Source: Unio delphinus
Lineage: Eukaryota; Mollusca; Bivalvia; Unionida; Unionidae
Direction: 5' to 3'
Length of the DNA stretch: 64,000 bases
Assembly: GCA_029339505.1 (NCBI GenBank)
Contig: JAQISU010000115.1
Coordinates: 3,559,001-3,623,000, forward strand
Positions 12,039 to 23,276 of this stretch are shown here, in pieces. Position 1 is the stretch's first letter. Each line of letters begins with the position of its first letter. The position numbers and the translations under genes are program-made. The notes under the pieces were generated by a model, which made no database searches, was not told where the DNA came from, and saw only the letters and a program-made list of their open reading frames with translations.

Positions 12039-12224
12039 TTCGTCTACCGCATAAATAAGGGTCACTTTTGTTCTAGACAAAATATGTAAATATCATGCAC
12101 TAAGCCTTCGTCGCCGTAACCTTCTTTATGCCGCTGAATGAACATCATCCTTGAGTCATGTCCAAACCATAATGCAAATAATATGTGACTTAATAATACA
12201 ATTGGGGCGTGTTTGCTGATGAGG

Positions 12225-12297
12225 GTATTCGAACTCGTACCCCCTTATCGCTAGTCACGGAATTACTTAGGCCACACGGTGCCTCTGAGTTGTTTTG
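12225..12297 (-). mobile_element. tRNA-like SINE remnant
   Basis: The minus strand shows a box-A-like GTGTGGCCTAAGTAATTC and a box-B-like GAGTTCGAATACCCTC at tRNA-like spacing. No tail or target duplication is evident, so this is probably a SINE head or tRNA pseudogene. Confidence 0.5.
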
Positions 12298-12848
12298 GAT
12301 GAGTATTGCGGAGTGCATGACATCGTTACCCTTCTTGCGATGAGAGCTCTTTAATCCTGTCTGTGAGGTAGACCGATTTTATTGCTCACATTTATACAGA
12401 AGATCTAATCAGGAAAACATGTGCCTTTGATCAATGTTATACTGCTATAATTGTGTTAAACTGAACAAAAAAACATGTTTTACTGTATCAAGCCAATAAT
12501 GGTTGATTACAAATATCCCGAGTTAAGTCCGGGACAAAAAGCAAATATCACCCACGGACAGGCGACATAAATATGTTCGAAAAGTCTAATTACCAATATT
12601 CTTAGAAATATGCCAGATGCTATGAGTTTCGCAGGGAAAGAAGAATAAAAATCTGACTTTCGGACTACCTGTTCATTAGCTTGACTCTGCATCTATCTTT
12701 AAACTGCTGAGCACTTGTTTAATTTCGAAAATAAATAAATGACACAAAACTATATATAATTTATGTCACATCATAGTGTTCTGCTTTTCAGAGTGGTGCT
12801 GGCATGCTACACCATCAAAGAGACACTAATATTTTGGCATTATATTGC

Positions 12849-12905
<57 letters not shown>
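12849..12905. repeat. C-run and (TC)n microsatellite
   Basis: A run of about ten C is followed by an uninterrupted CT/TC tract. Confidence 0.95.
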
Positions 12906-12910
<5 letters not shown>

Positions 12911-13139
12911 TGTTATTCGGATGTTCTGATTTTATAATGCAACTAATTGAATGAAATTATATAACAATTCTCTACTCGATCTCTTCATTCGTTTCTTTTT
13001 GCTGGTTTTCCACGAAAGTGTCTACACGTCATTTTCCTATTACATCAATATATTCCGATCTTTATATTGGTTTTCATTACCATTTTGTACAGGAAACATA
13101 GACACCCACCCCCACCCCACTACACACACACACATACCA

Positions 13140-14640
13140 AACAGAAAGTAATGTATTACGTACTGGAATAGAGTGCATAAACAGAGCAAACAAAGTATTG
13201 TATCACGTATTGGAACAGAGTGCATAAACAGGGCAAAGTAATGTATTACTACTGGAATAGAGTGGATAAACACGGCAAACAAAGTAATGGATTACGTACT
13301 GGAATAGAGTGCATAAACACGGCAAACAAAGTAATGGATTACGTACTGGAATAGAGTGCATAAACAGGGCAAACAAAGTAATGCATTACGTACTGGAATA
13401 GAGTGCATAAACACGGCAAACAAAGTAATGGATTACGTACTGGAATAGAGTGCATAAACAGGCCAAACAAAGTAATGCATTACGTACTGGAATAGAGTGC
13501 ATAAACACGGCAAACAAAGTAATTGATTACGTACTGGAATAGAGTGCATAAACAGGGGAAACAAAGTAATGCATTACGTACTGGAATAGAGTGCATAAAC
13601 ACGGCAAACAAAGTAATGGATTACGTACTGGAATAGAGTGCATAAACAGGGCAAACAAAGTAATGCATTATGTACTGGAATAGAGTGCATAAACAGACCA
13701 AACAAAGTAATGTATTACGTACTGGAATAGAGTGCATTAACACGGCAAACAAAATAATGTATTACTACTGCATGAGAGTGCATAAACAGGGTAAAGTAAT
13801 GTATTGCTACTGGAATAGAGTGGATAAACAGGGAACAACTAGTAATATAATACGTACTGGAACAGAGTGCACAAACACGGCAAACAAAGTAATGCATTAC
13901 GTACTGAAATAGAGTGCATAACAAGGCAAACAAAATAATGTATTACTACTGCAAAAGAGTGCATAAACAGGACAAACAACGTAATGTATTACGTACTGGA
14001 ATAAAGAGCATAAACAGGACAAACAAATTATTATATTACGTACTGGAATAGGGGCCATAAACAGGACAAACAAAATAATGCATTACGTACTGGAATAGAG
14101 TACATAAACAGGGCAAACAAAGTAATGGATTACGTACTGGAATAGAGTGCATAAACAGGGCAAAGTAATGTATTACATACTGGAATATAGTGCATAAACA
14201 GGGGAAACAAAGTAAATGTGTTACATACTGGAATAGAGTGCATAAACAGGGCAAACAAAGTAATGTAGTACGTACTGGAATAGAGTGCATAAACAGGGCA
14301 AACAAAGTAATGTAGTACGTACTGGAATAAAGTGCATAAACAGGGCAAACAAAGTAATGTAGTACGTACTGGAATAGAGTGCATAAACAGGGCAAACAAA
14401 GTAATGTAGTACGATCTGGAATAAAGTGCATAAACAGGGCAAACAAAGTAATGTATTATGTACTGGAATTGATGGCATAAACACGGCAAAGTAATGTATT
14501 CTATTACGTACTGGAATAGAGGGCCTAAACAGGGAATACAAAATATTGTATTGCGTACTGGAGTAGGGGGCTTAAAACAGGGCATGCAAGGTAATGTATT
14601 ACGTACTGAATAGAGGGCCTAAGCAGAGTATAAAAAATAT
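13140..14640. repeat. Minisatellite, about 47-bp unit, about 31 copies
   Basis: The unit contains TACGTACTGGAATAGAGTGC and ATAAACAGGGCAAACAAAGT. Adjacent units alternate between a CACGGC and a CAGGGC variant in the first half (about 13265-13650), suggesting that two-unit blocks were amplified. Cys/Leu/Phe-rich open frames on the minus strand across the array are artefacts. Confidence 0.97.
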
Positions 14641-14914
14641 GGTGACCAAAGGCCACAACAGTACTGGTCAATGCCTACAGAGAACTGCCTCGATACGTAC
14701 TTCGCTCCCATTTCCTCATCAAATTATAGTTAATAATGTGTTTCAAGTACCGTTAAAACGATGGTACCGGCTTAATACTATATTTATAATCATCATTTAC
14801 AATTATTTCATCCGATTCATTGTCACTTTCGTAATGATGTTGTCGTGATCATCGTATAATCACCATCAGCAATGTTTTTGATTTAGTCTTCTGGGCTCAT
14901 GATCATAACACGAT

Positions 14915-15095
14915 TCATTATTATTACGTCATATTCAACGTAAAAATGTACATTATTATTACGTCATATTCAACGTTATAATGTACATTATTATTGCGTC
15001 ATATTCAACGTATTAATGTACATTATTATTGCGTCGTATTCAACGCAATAATGTACATTATTATTACGTCATATTCAATGTATTAATGTACATAA
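14915..15095. repeat. Minisatellite, about 37-bp unit, five copies
   Basis: The unit contains ACATTATTATTACGTCATAT and TCAACGTATTAATGT. It ends about 240 bp beyond the donor of SLC5 exon 1, inside intron 1. Confidence 0.92.
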
Positions 15096-15340
15096 CTATC
15101 GTACATAGGTCTAAGTATATGTATCAACAGAAGCAAATATACTAGCAGTAGAAATAACATAATTTAAGTGAGGAAAGTTAGAAGATAGAAAGGACAAAGT
15201 TATGACTGGCAATCTGTTAAGTTATACCTGGAAATAATGAGCAACATTTTTGTAAAATAAAACCAGGTAAAAATAGCATGAAAATGTCCTAAAAGATAGT
15301 GGGTGATTTTCTTTCTTATGAACCTCTTGACATGTCATAC

Positions 15341-15691
15341 CTGAAATACACTCACAAGCTTCAATCGAAAGAATAAAGGACCAAATAAAAAGGCCCCTGT
15401 CACAGGGGCCATGATGGCCCCAAATACACATATCCAGTACTGAGTCCCATGTTGGTAAATCTCCGCTGGTGTCCCCAAGAGCGTGGAGGCAGAAAAGAAA
15501 CTAGCCAAAACAGACAGTGCCACTGGAAGTGACGCCATATTCTGGTCCGCCATGAGAAATTCCTTGGTGCTCTTCTGTTTTCCTCCTGCCAAGGCATGGT
15601 AAATTCCAATTGCTGCCGAAATTACCAGTACTCCTACAAACACAGCATAATCAGCCCAATGGAAGGTTCTGGCCTCTACAGACGGTTCCAT
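15341..15691 (-). CDS. SLC5-family sodium-coupled transporter, first coding exon
   Basis: This exon encodes the N-terminal 117 residues of a sodium:solute symporter. It resembles the SLC5A8/SLC5A12/SLC5A6 (monocarboxylate/multivitamin) branch of the family, which are multi-pass plasma-membrane carriers. Visible hallmarks are FHWADYAVF, the hydrophobic TM1 with SAAIGIYHA, the loop KSTKEFLMADQNM, then PVALSVLASFFSASTLLG and PAEIYQHGTQYW. The exon ends CAG|GTATGA, a good donor, in phase 0. The ATG at 15691 follows a TATCACAG acceptor-like site, so a 5' UTR exon edge probably lies at 15698. Five further exons downstream on the minus strand continue the protein in frame. The substrate cannot be told from this part alone. 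Confidence 0.88.
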
Positions 15692-15698
15692 GTTTTAC

Positions 15699-17039
15699 CT
15701 GTGATATACAACCTTGATTATGGTAGAGTACCTACATTTGGAAAAGTTTCACATGAGTAAATTCCACTTTTGTGTCTATTGGAAATGGTTGTGATTTTGT
15801 TAAAATTTTGCTGCAAAAATGTTTAATCCACCATTTTACATAAATATCCAGACTTGGAAGGGCAAGAAAAATCCTTTACTCTAAGACACAAAATGTTGTG
15901 CTATGTAGAGTACTAACCGTACTCTATCTGAACACCTTTGTAAATAGGTACACACACTTTAACTGGAAATTGAAATATCAAAGCACATTTGTTTACATAG
16001 ATAGGAAATGGTCGCTTCACATACACCTATCTTATCTTTTTCTATGCAACCACTTGTAATGTTTGTCACGAGATACTCATTTTAAAGAAATATATCATGG
16101 CGTATCTAAGAGACGTGATAACGTAGTGTGACCTTAGTGTAAAATTTTAGGTGGTGAATAGGGGACCGATAAAGCGAACAAATGCTTAGCCCAAAGGTAC
16201 TTTGATGGAGGGAAATTGAGGTTGTTTCACATTCATTGAAACGGTTTTTAAGTTTCCGAATTACATATTAAATTAAGCAGTATCAGGGAGAATAGCAAAA
16301 CGCTTGTAACAATTTCTTTTTTTGAATATTAGGCGCTCATTCGAGATACTTTAGCAAACACTATAAAGAATGTTCGCTACCAGTTTTACGATATTGTTAT
16401 TACTGTGCGAATCCAAAATACTTTAATTCTGTAATTGCCTTCTCCCCCAGTGTACTGCTCTTCTTTAGTGTTATCTAGTGGGTAAAGTGGCAAGGGCAAT
16501 ATATCCCACCAGACAAAACTAAAGGAAAAGAACTCTGAATGGACAAAGCGATAATCGATATGGTATTTTGCGTGACGTAGGCACGTGGTAGTATTGACCC
16601 GCTGCAATAGGTGCGATGGGGGATATACTTTAGTAAAGATAAAACGTATTCGGTCTTAAAATGAATCTTTTTTATTAGAAAATCAGATCTAGAGACTGTA
16701 TCATGAAATGTACTAATATTATATTATTGACTTCTAAGGAAAATAACTGTACTTCTGTAGTGGTTTCTATCGGCTCAGGCACCCCACCCCATCCCAAACT
16801 ATCTATTTAGGACGTCAGTGCCCGTATGATATATACTAGCAACTTGTGACAGCTCAGAATGTATCACGTGTTGTAGTACGTATTAGCCTTTGCAAACAAA
16901 GATTACATTTTGATTTTAAATATTAACTTTGAGGTTATCTAATATTTTGAACCCAAATTAATCCGAGATTTTGCCTACTATCCAGGGTAGGAAACGAATA
17001 TTGTACCCAGACTGTAGTATAGTTTGACTAATAACACGG
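15699..17039. other. Upstream flank of the SLC5 gene, no recognised gene
   Basis: This stretch should contain the 5' UTR intron and perhaps the promoter of the transporter. I see no convincing core promoter or conserved coding sequence. Confidence 0.4.
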
Positions 17040-17243
17040 TAGTAGTACTAGTAAATGGATCAGTGGTAGTAGTAGCAGCATCAGTAAAGGTAGTACTAAT
17101 AGAACGTAATAGTAGTATAAGTTGTGGTAGCAAATGAAGATGTAACAGTAGTAGTAGTTATATAGCAGTAGAGATATTTATAGTAGTTGAACTTTGTAGT
17201 AGAAGTAGTAGTGGTGGTATAAGTTGTAGGTCAAGTAGTAGTG

Positions 17244-17312
<69 letters not shown>
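17040..17312. repeat. TAG-type trinucleotide block
   Basis: Irregular AGT/TAG repeats lead into a pure (TAG)n run at 17236-17312. A poly-leucine frame on the minus strand is a by-product. Confidence 0.93.
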
Positions 17313-17315
<3 letters not shown>

Positions 17316-17465
17316 TGTTATTTGGATTTTTAATGTGGCAAAAAAGATCAGTCACATCGTTACAATATCTGAATTGTGACAATTTTAATTTTATAATGAT
17401 GTCTAGTACTGGGGCATCAAGCCGCAGACATTGTATCATAATGAACCACTCAATCACATTAAATT

Positions 17466-17618
17466 GACACCAGGACGACCTGTCCTAACACCAAACTCTT
17501 AATGCTAGCTGCCAAGCGAGGCAGATGTTAGTACCATTTTTAAAGTCATGGGTATGACTCGGCCGCAACCTGCCGCACCCGAATCGGACGCTCTAACCAC
17601 TAGGCTACCGGTGTGGTC
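17466..17618 (-). mobile_element. tRNA-derived SINE (second family)
   Basis: Read on the minus strand it begins ACCGGTAGCCTAGTGGTTAG with AGCGTCCGATTCGGGTGCGG after it, a tRNA-like box A followed by a box-B-like region. It continues through a GC-poor body ending near GACAGGTCGTCCTGGTGTCA. It separates two trinucleotide arrays. Confidence 0.7.
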
Positions 17619-17621
17619 ATC

Positions 17622-19735
17622 TAGTAGTTGTAGCAGAAGTAGTAGTGGTGGTATAAGATGTTATAAAAGATGTAGTAGTGGTGGTAGTAGTTGTAGTAGT
17701 AGAAGTAGTAGTGATGGTAATTGTTGAAAGTCTAGTAGTAGTAGTAGATGTAGTAGTGGTGGTATTAGTTGTAGTAGTGGTGGTGATACTAGTTGTAGGT
17801 CTAGTAGTACTAGATGTAGTAATGGTGGTATAAGTTATAGTAGTAGATGTAGTAATGGTGGTATTAGTTGTAGTAGTAGTAGTAGTGGTGGTATTAGTTG
17901 TAGTAGTAGTGGTGGTATTAGTTGTAGTAGTAGATGTAGTAGTGGTGGTATTAGTTGTAGTAGTAGATGTAGTAGTGGTGGTATTAGTTGTAGTAGTAGT
18001 AGTAGTAGTGGTGGTATTAGTTGCAGTAGTAGATGTAGTAGTGGTGGTATTAGTTGTAGTAGTTGATGTTGTAGTGGTGGTATTAGTTGTAGTAGTAGTA
18101 GTAGTGGTGGTATTAGTTGTAGTAGTTGATGTTGTAGTGGTGGTATTAGTTGTAGTAGTAGATGTAGTAGTGGTGGTATTAGTTGTAGTAGTAGTAGTGG
18201 TGGTATTAGTTGTAGTAGTAGTAGTGGTGGTATTAGTTGTAGTAGTTGATGTTGTAGTGGTGGTATTAGTTGTATTAGTTGTAGTAGTAGTGGTGGTATT
18301 AGTTGTAGTAGTAGATGTAGTAGTGGTGGTATTAGTTGTAGTAGTAGATGTAGTAGTGGTGGTATTAGTTGTAGTAGTTGATGTTGTAGTGGTGGTATTA
18401 GTTGTAGTAGTAGTAGTAGTGGTGGTATTAGCTGTTGTAGTAGTAGTAGTGGTGGTATTAGTTGTAGTAGCAGAAGTAGTAGTGGTGGTATTAGTTGTAG
18501 TAGTACTAGTAGTGGTGGTATTAGTTGTAGTAGTAGAAGTGGTAGTGGTGGTATTAGTTGTGGTAGTAGATGTAGTAGTGGTGGTATAAGTTGTAGTAGT
18601 AGTAGTAGTGGTGGTATTAGTTGTAGTAGTAGTAGTAGTAGTGGTGGTATTAGTTGTAGTAGTAGAAGTAGTAGTGGTGGTATTAGTTGTAGTAGTTGAT
18701 GTGTAGTGGTGGTATTAGTTGTAGTAGTTGATGTTGTAGTGGTGGTATTAATTGTAGTAGTTGATGTAGTGGTGGTGGTATTAGTTGTAGTAGTTGATGT
18801 TGTAGTGGTGGTATTAGTTGTAGTAGTAGTAGTGGTGGTATTAGTTGTAGTAGTTGATGTTGTAGTGGTGGTGTTAGTTGTAGTAGTTGATGTTGTAATG
18901 GTGGTATTAGTTGTAGTAGTTGATGTTGTAGTGGTGGTATTAGTTGTAGTAGTTGATGTTGTAGTGGTGGTATTAGTTGTAGTAGTAGCAGTAGTGGTGG
19001 TGGTATTAGTTGTAGTAGTAGAAGTAGTAGTGGTGGTATTAGTTGTAGTAGTAGAAGTAGTAGTGGTGGTATTAGTTGTAGTAGTTGATGTTGTAGTGGT
19101 GGTATTAGTTGTAGTAGTTGATGTTGTAGTGGTGGTATAAGTTGTAGTAGTTGATGTTGTAGTGGTTGTATTAGTTGTAGTAGTTGATGTTGTAGTGGTG
19201 GTGTTAGTTGTAGTAGTTGATGTTGTAGTGGTGGTATTAGTTGTAGTAGTTGATGTTGTAGTGGTGGTATTAGTTGTAGTAGTTGATGTTGTAATGGTGG
19301 TATTAGTTGTATTAGTTGATGTAGTGGTGGTATAAGTTGTAGGTCTTGTAGTAGTAGAAGTAGTAGTGGTGGTATCAGTTGTAGTAGTTGATGTAGTGGT
19401 GGTATAAATTGTAGGTCTTGTAGTAGTAGAAGCAGTAGTGGTGGTATTAGTTGTAGGTCTGGTAGTAGTAGTTGTAGTAGTGGTGGTATTAGGTGTTGGT
19501 CTAATTGTATTAGAAGTAGTAGTGATGGTATTAATTGTAGTAGTTGATGTTGTAGTGGTGGTATTAGTTGTAGTAGTTGATGTTGTAGTGGTGGTATAAG
19601 TTGTAGGTCTTGTAGTAGTAGAAGTAGTAGTGGTGGTATTAGTTGTAGGTCTAGTTGTAGCAGATGTAGTAGTGGTGACAAAAGTTGTAGTAATATATGT
19701 AGTAGTGGTGGTATAAGTTGTAGTAGTAGAAGCAA
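17622..19735. repeat. Trinucleotide-based satellite, left block
   Basis: About 2.1 kb is built from AGTAGTGGTGGTATTAGTTG and TAGTAGTTGATGT-type units of roughly 30-36 bp, all made of TAG/TGG/TTG-like triplets. It lacks stops in several frames, giving a Thr/Asn-rich frame on the minus strand and Val-rich frames on the plus strand. I treat these as artefacts. The block runs directly into the tail of a SINE at 19736. Confidence 0.96.
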
Positions 19736-19981
19736 TTGTTGTTGTAGTGTTTAACGCCATTTGTAAGAACACGATAGGCTATACATGGCGGCCAGTATTA
19801 ATGGTGGAGGAAGAAGACGGGAAAACCCCCGTAAAGAACCACCGACCCACAAGAACCTACTGCCAAGCTTTCTCACATTCCCACATTGGCCGAATCTGAG
19901 ACTCGAACCAACGCAGACAGGTGAGATGGCAGTGATCCGTAACGGAGAGCGCTTTAGACAATTCAGCCATTCGGGGCCCCT
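19736..19981 (-). mobile_element. tRNA-derived SINE embedded in the trinucleotide satellite
   Basis: On the minus strand it begins GGGGCCCCGAATGGCTGAAT and carries box-B-like GGTTCGAGTCTCAG. Its body matches the copy at 23022-23276 over its whole length. Its 3' tail (CACTACAACAACAATTG) passes straight into ACT/ACA triplets of the left satellite block. Confidence 0.88.
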
Positions 19982-19983
19982 CT

Positions 19984-22033
19984 GTAGAAGTAGTTGTAGT
20001 AGTAGATGTAGTGGTGGTATTAGTTGTAGTAGTTGATGTTGTAGTGGTGGTATTAGTTCTAGTAGTAGTAGTAGTAGTAGTGGTGGTATTAGTTTTAGTA
20101 GTAGATGTAGTAGTGGTGGTATTAGTTGTAGGTATAGTAGTAGATGTAGTAGTGGTGGTATTAGTTGTAGTAGTAGTGGTGGTATTAGTTGTAGTAGTAG
20201 TGGTGGTATTAGTTGTAGTAGTAGATGTAGTAGTGGTGGTATTAGTTGTAGGTATAGTAGTAGATGTAGTAGTGATGGTATTAGTTGTAGTAGTAGTGGT
20301 GGTATTAGTTGTAGTAGTAGATGTAGTAGTGGTGGTATTAGTTGTAGTAGTAGATGTAGTAGTGGTGGTATTAGTTGTAGTAGTAGATGTAGTAGTGGTG
20401 GTATTAGTTGTAGTAGTAGTGGTGGTATTAGTTGTAGTAGTAGATGTAGTAGTGGTGGTATTAGTTGTAGTAGTAGATGTAGTAGTGGTGGTATTAGTTG
20501 TAGTAGTTGATGTAGTAGTGGTGGTATTAGTTGTAGTAGTAGTGGTGGTATTAGTTGTAGTAGTAGTGGTGGTATTAGTTGTAGTAGTAGTGGTGGTATT
20601 AGTTGTAGTAGTAGATGTAGTAGTGGTGGTATTAGTTGTAGGTATAGTAGTAGATGTAGTAGTGGTGGTATTAGTTGTAGTAGTAGTGGTGGTATTAGTT
20701 GTAGTAGTAGATGTAGTAGTGGTGGTATTAGTTGTAGTAGTAGATGTAGTAGTGGTGGTATTAGTTGTAGTAGTAGATGTAGTAGTGGTGGTATTAGTTG
20801 TAGTAGTAGTGGTGGTATTAGTTGTAGTAGTAGATGTAGTAGTGGTGGTATTAGTTGTAGTAGTAGATGTAGTAGTGGTGGTATTAGTTGTAGTAGTAGA
20901 TGTAGTAGTAGTGGTATTAGTTGTAGTAGTAGATGTAGTAGTGGTGGTATTAGTTGTAGTAGTAGATGTAGTAGTGGTGGTATTAGTTGTAGTAGTAGAT
21001 GTAGTAATGGTGGTATAAGTTGTAGTAGTAGTAGTAGTAGTGATGGTAATAGTTGTAGGTCTTGTAGTAGTAGATGTAGTAGTGGTGGTATTAGTTCTAG
21101 TAGTAGATGTAGTATTGGTATTAGTTGTAGTAGTAGATGTAGTAGTGATGGTATTAGTTGTAGTAGTAGATGTAGTAGTGGTGGTATTAGTTCTAGTAGT
21201 AGATGTAGTAGTGATGGTATAAGTTGTAGTAGTAGAAGTAGTAGTGGTGGTATTAGTTGTAGTAGTAGAAGTAGTAGTGGTGGTATTAGTTGTAGTAGTA
21301 GATGTAGTAGTGGTGGTATTAGTTGTAGTAGTAGATGTAGTAGTGGTGGTATTAGTTGTAGTAGTAGATGTAGTAGTGGTGGTATTAGTTGTAGTTGTAG
21401 ATGTAGTAGTGGTGGTATAAGTTGTAGTAGTAGTAGTAGTGATGGTAATAGTTGTAGGTCTTGTAGTAGTAGATGTAGTAGTGGTGGTATTAGTTCTAGT
21501 AGTAGATGTAGTAGTGGTATTAGTTGTAGTAGTAGATGTAGTGGTGGTGGTATTAGTTGTAGTAGTAGATGTAGTAGTGGTGGTATTAGTTGTAGTAGTA
21601 GTAGTAGTGATGGTAATAGATGTAGGTCTTGTAGTAGTAGATGTAGTAGTGGTGGTATTAGTTGTAGGTATAGTAGTGGTGGTGGTGGGATTAGTTGTAG
21701 GTCTAGTAGTAGTAGAAGTAATAGTAGTATCAGAAGTAGTGCTAGTGTTATTAGCTGTAGTAGTAGATGTAGTAGTGGTGGTATTAGTTGTAGTGGTGGT
21801 GGTATTAGTTGTTGTAGGTCTAGTTGTAGTAGAAGTAGAAGTGGTGGTATTAGTTGTAGTTGTAGTGGTGGTATTAGGTGTAGTAGTAGTGGTGGTATTA
21901 GTTGTAGTAGTAGTGGTGGTATTAGTTGTAGTAGTAGTGGTGGTATTAGTTGTAGTAGTAGTGATGGTAATAGTTGTAGGTCTTGTAGTAGTAGAAGTAG
22001 TAGTGGTGGTATTAGCTGTAGTAGTAGTATAAA
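19984..22033. repeat. Trinucleotide-based satellite, right block with higher-order repeats
   Basis: This is the same kind of units as 17622-19735. Longer blocks containing TTGTAGGTATAGTAGTAGAT recur at about 20130, 20250 and 20640 with the same neighbours, and blocks with GATGGTAATAGTTGTAGGTC recur at about 21042, 21441, 21606 and 21962. That shows higher-order amplification. Confidence 0.96.
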
Positions 22034-23011
22034 CAGATGGATTGGTTGAGAGACATGGTTATGTCAGTACTCACGTACAGTTAGATAAATAGATAGACCT
22101 ATTTGTAATCTATGTTGCTGTTTATTTAAGGAAAGAGATCACGAATCACTTGAAGTGGACAACAGATATTGCAGTGACTTTGATGGAATATGGGCAAACT
22201 AGACGTTGTTGACTTTATTATTACGAGATCCTTTGGCCAAAAGAAGTTTATCATGCCAAAATTTAACGACAACGCAAAATTGTATTGCTCTTATTATGAA
22301 ACACTATTACAATTAACACATAAACCCCTGGATATTTTTTGCTGTTTTCGCATGAAATGCGAGTAGGAAACACATTTTGGGGACAATTTCTGAATAGATC
22401 CTAATACATCGATTTCCAAGCAATATTCCGTTAGACAAATGGCTAGTCGTGCTAAAGAATATTTTTTTCATTGCTTAGTTTGCTGGCGCATGAGCAGAAG
22501 GTGAAAAAAAACGGACTTCTTTTTTTTTTGTTTTGTGTTGTTGTTGTTGCTTAACGGACCCATAATTTTCGTACGGAGAAGACTCTTTATTCAAAATGTT
22601 CACCTTATCCTCCTTTTTGCACAGGTTCACCTGTCTGTGCGCTTCAGACCGGTCTGCCGTAGACCGTAGATCTGAGGTCATAAAGTCTAAAATCTGGACA
22701 CAAATTCCGAATCCGACCTTTGGCGATTTTGGGGTGGAAAAAAAACGGGTCCAAAAACTTCGGTTTTTTTTCCTCTGTATTTTGTAGTGCAGCTAAAATG
22801 TCCAGATTATTTTGTATAATTGTAGAGCTACATCTGTCTACCTTGCTATAATACCACCCATGTTAGTGTATCATGCATGACCTTGAGGCTACAGACCTTG
22901 GAAGTAGGCTACTATCTCATGCCCCGTAAAGTCTTCGCTAGAGGTTAATATGTTAAAAGTCCACAACAATATAGGTTTAACAGAAAATTGATAAGGAGGT
23001 CACGATACTTA
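22034..23011. other. Non-coding DNA, nothing recognised
   Basis: There is no conserved gene here. Homopolymer A/T runs and GTT repeats occur near 22505-22550. Confidence 0.4.
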
Positions 23012-23021
23012 AGATGGGAGT

Positions 23022-23276
23022 GGGGCTCCTAGTGGCCGAGTGATCTAAAACGCTCTCCGTTACGGATCACTGCCATCTCACCTCTGTCTGCGTGTGTTCT
23101 AGTGTCAGATTCGGCCAATGTGAGTATGTGAGAAAGCTTGCCAGTGGGTTCTTGTGGGACGGTGGCTTTTTTGGGGGGGTTTCCCGGGTTCTTCTTCCAA
23201 CATTAATACTGGCCGTCATGTATAGAGCGTTATGGCGTTAAACACTACAACAACAACAACAACAACAACAACAATC
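23022..23276 (+). mobile_element. tRNA-derived SINE with target duplication
   Basis: A tRNA-like head (GGGGCTCCTAGTGGCCGAGT) is followed by a conserved body and a (CAA)n tail. It is flanked by a 10-bp target duplication AGATGGGAGT at 23012-23021 and 23277-23286, which defines its ends. It is the same family as the inverted copy at 19736-19981. Confidence 0.92.

Larger units (their letters stand above)
11317..13139. other. Non-coding part of SLC5 intron 1
   Basis: No gene is recognised. The stretch holds a 20-bp minisatellite at 11930-12038, a tRNA-like SINE remnant near 12225-12297, and a C-run plus (TC)n tract at 12849-12905. Confidence 0.5.

Noticed and set aside
13715..14585. Cys/Phe/Leu-rich frames on the minus strand
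   Set aside because: Frames follow the 47-bp minisatellite and shift whenever units change length.
17835..19772. A 645-codon Thr/Asn-rich frame resembling a mucin
   Set aside because: It is made of the trinucleotide satellite, and its first codons lie in a SINE tail. Plus-strand Val-rich frames exist over the same DNA, and there are no splice or start features.
20011..22032. Long Val-rich frames on the plus strand
   Set aside because: Pure by-product of TAG/TGG/TTG triplets that cannot form stops in that frame.
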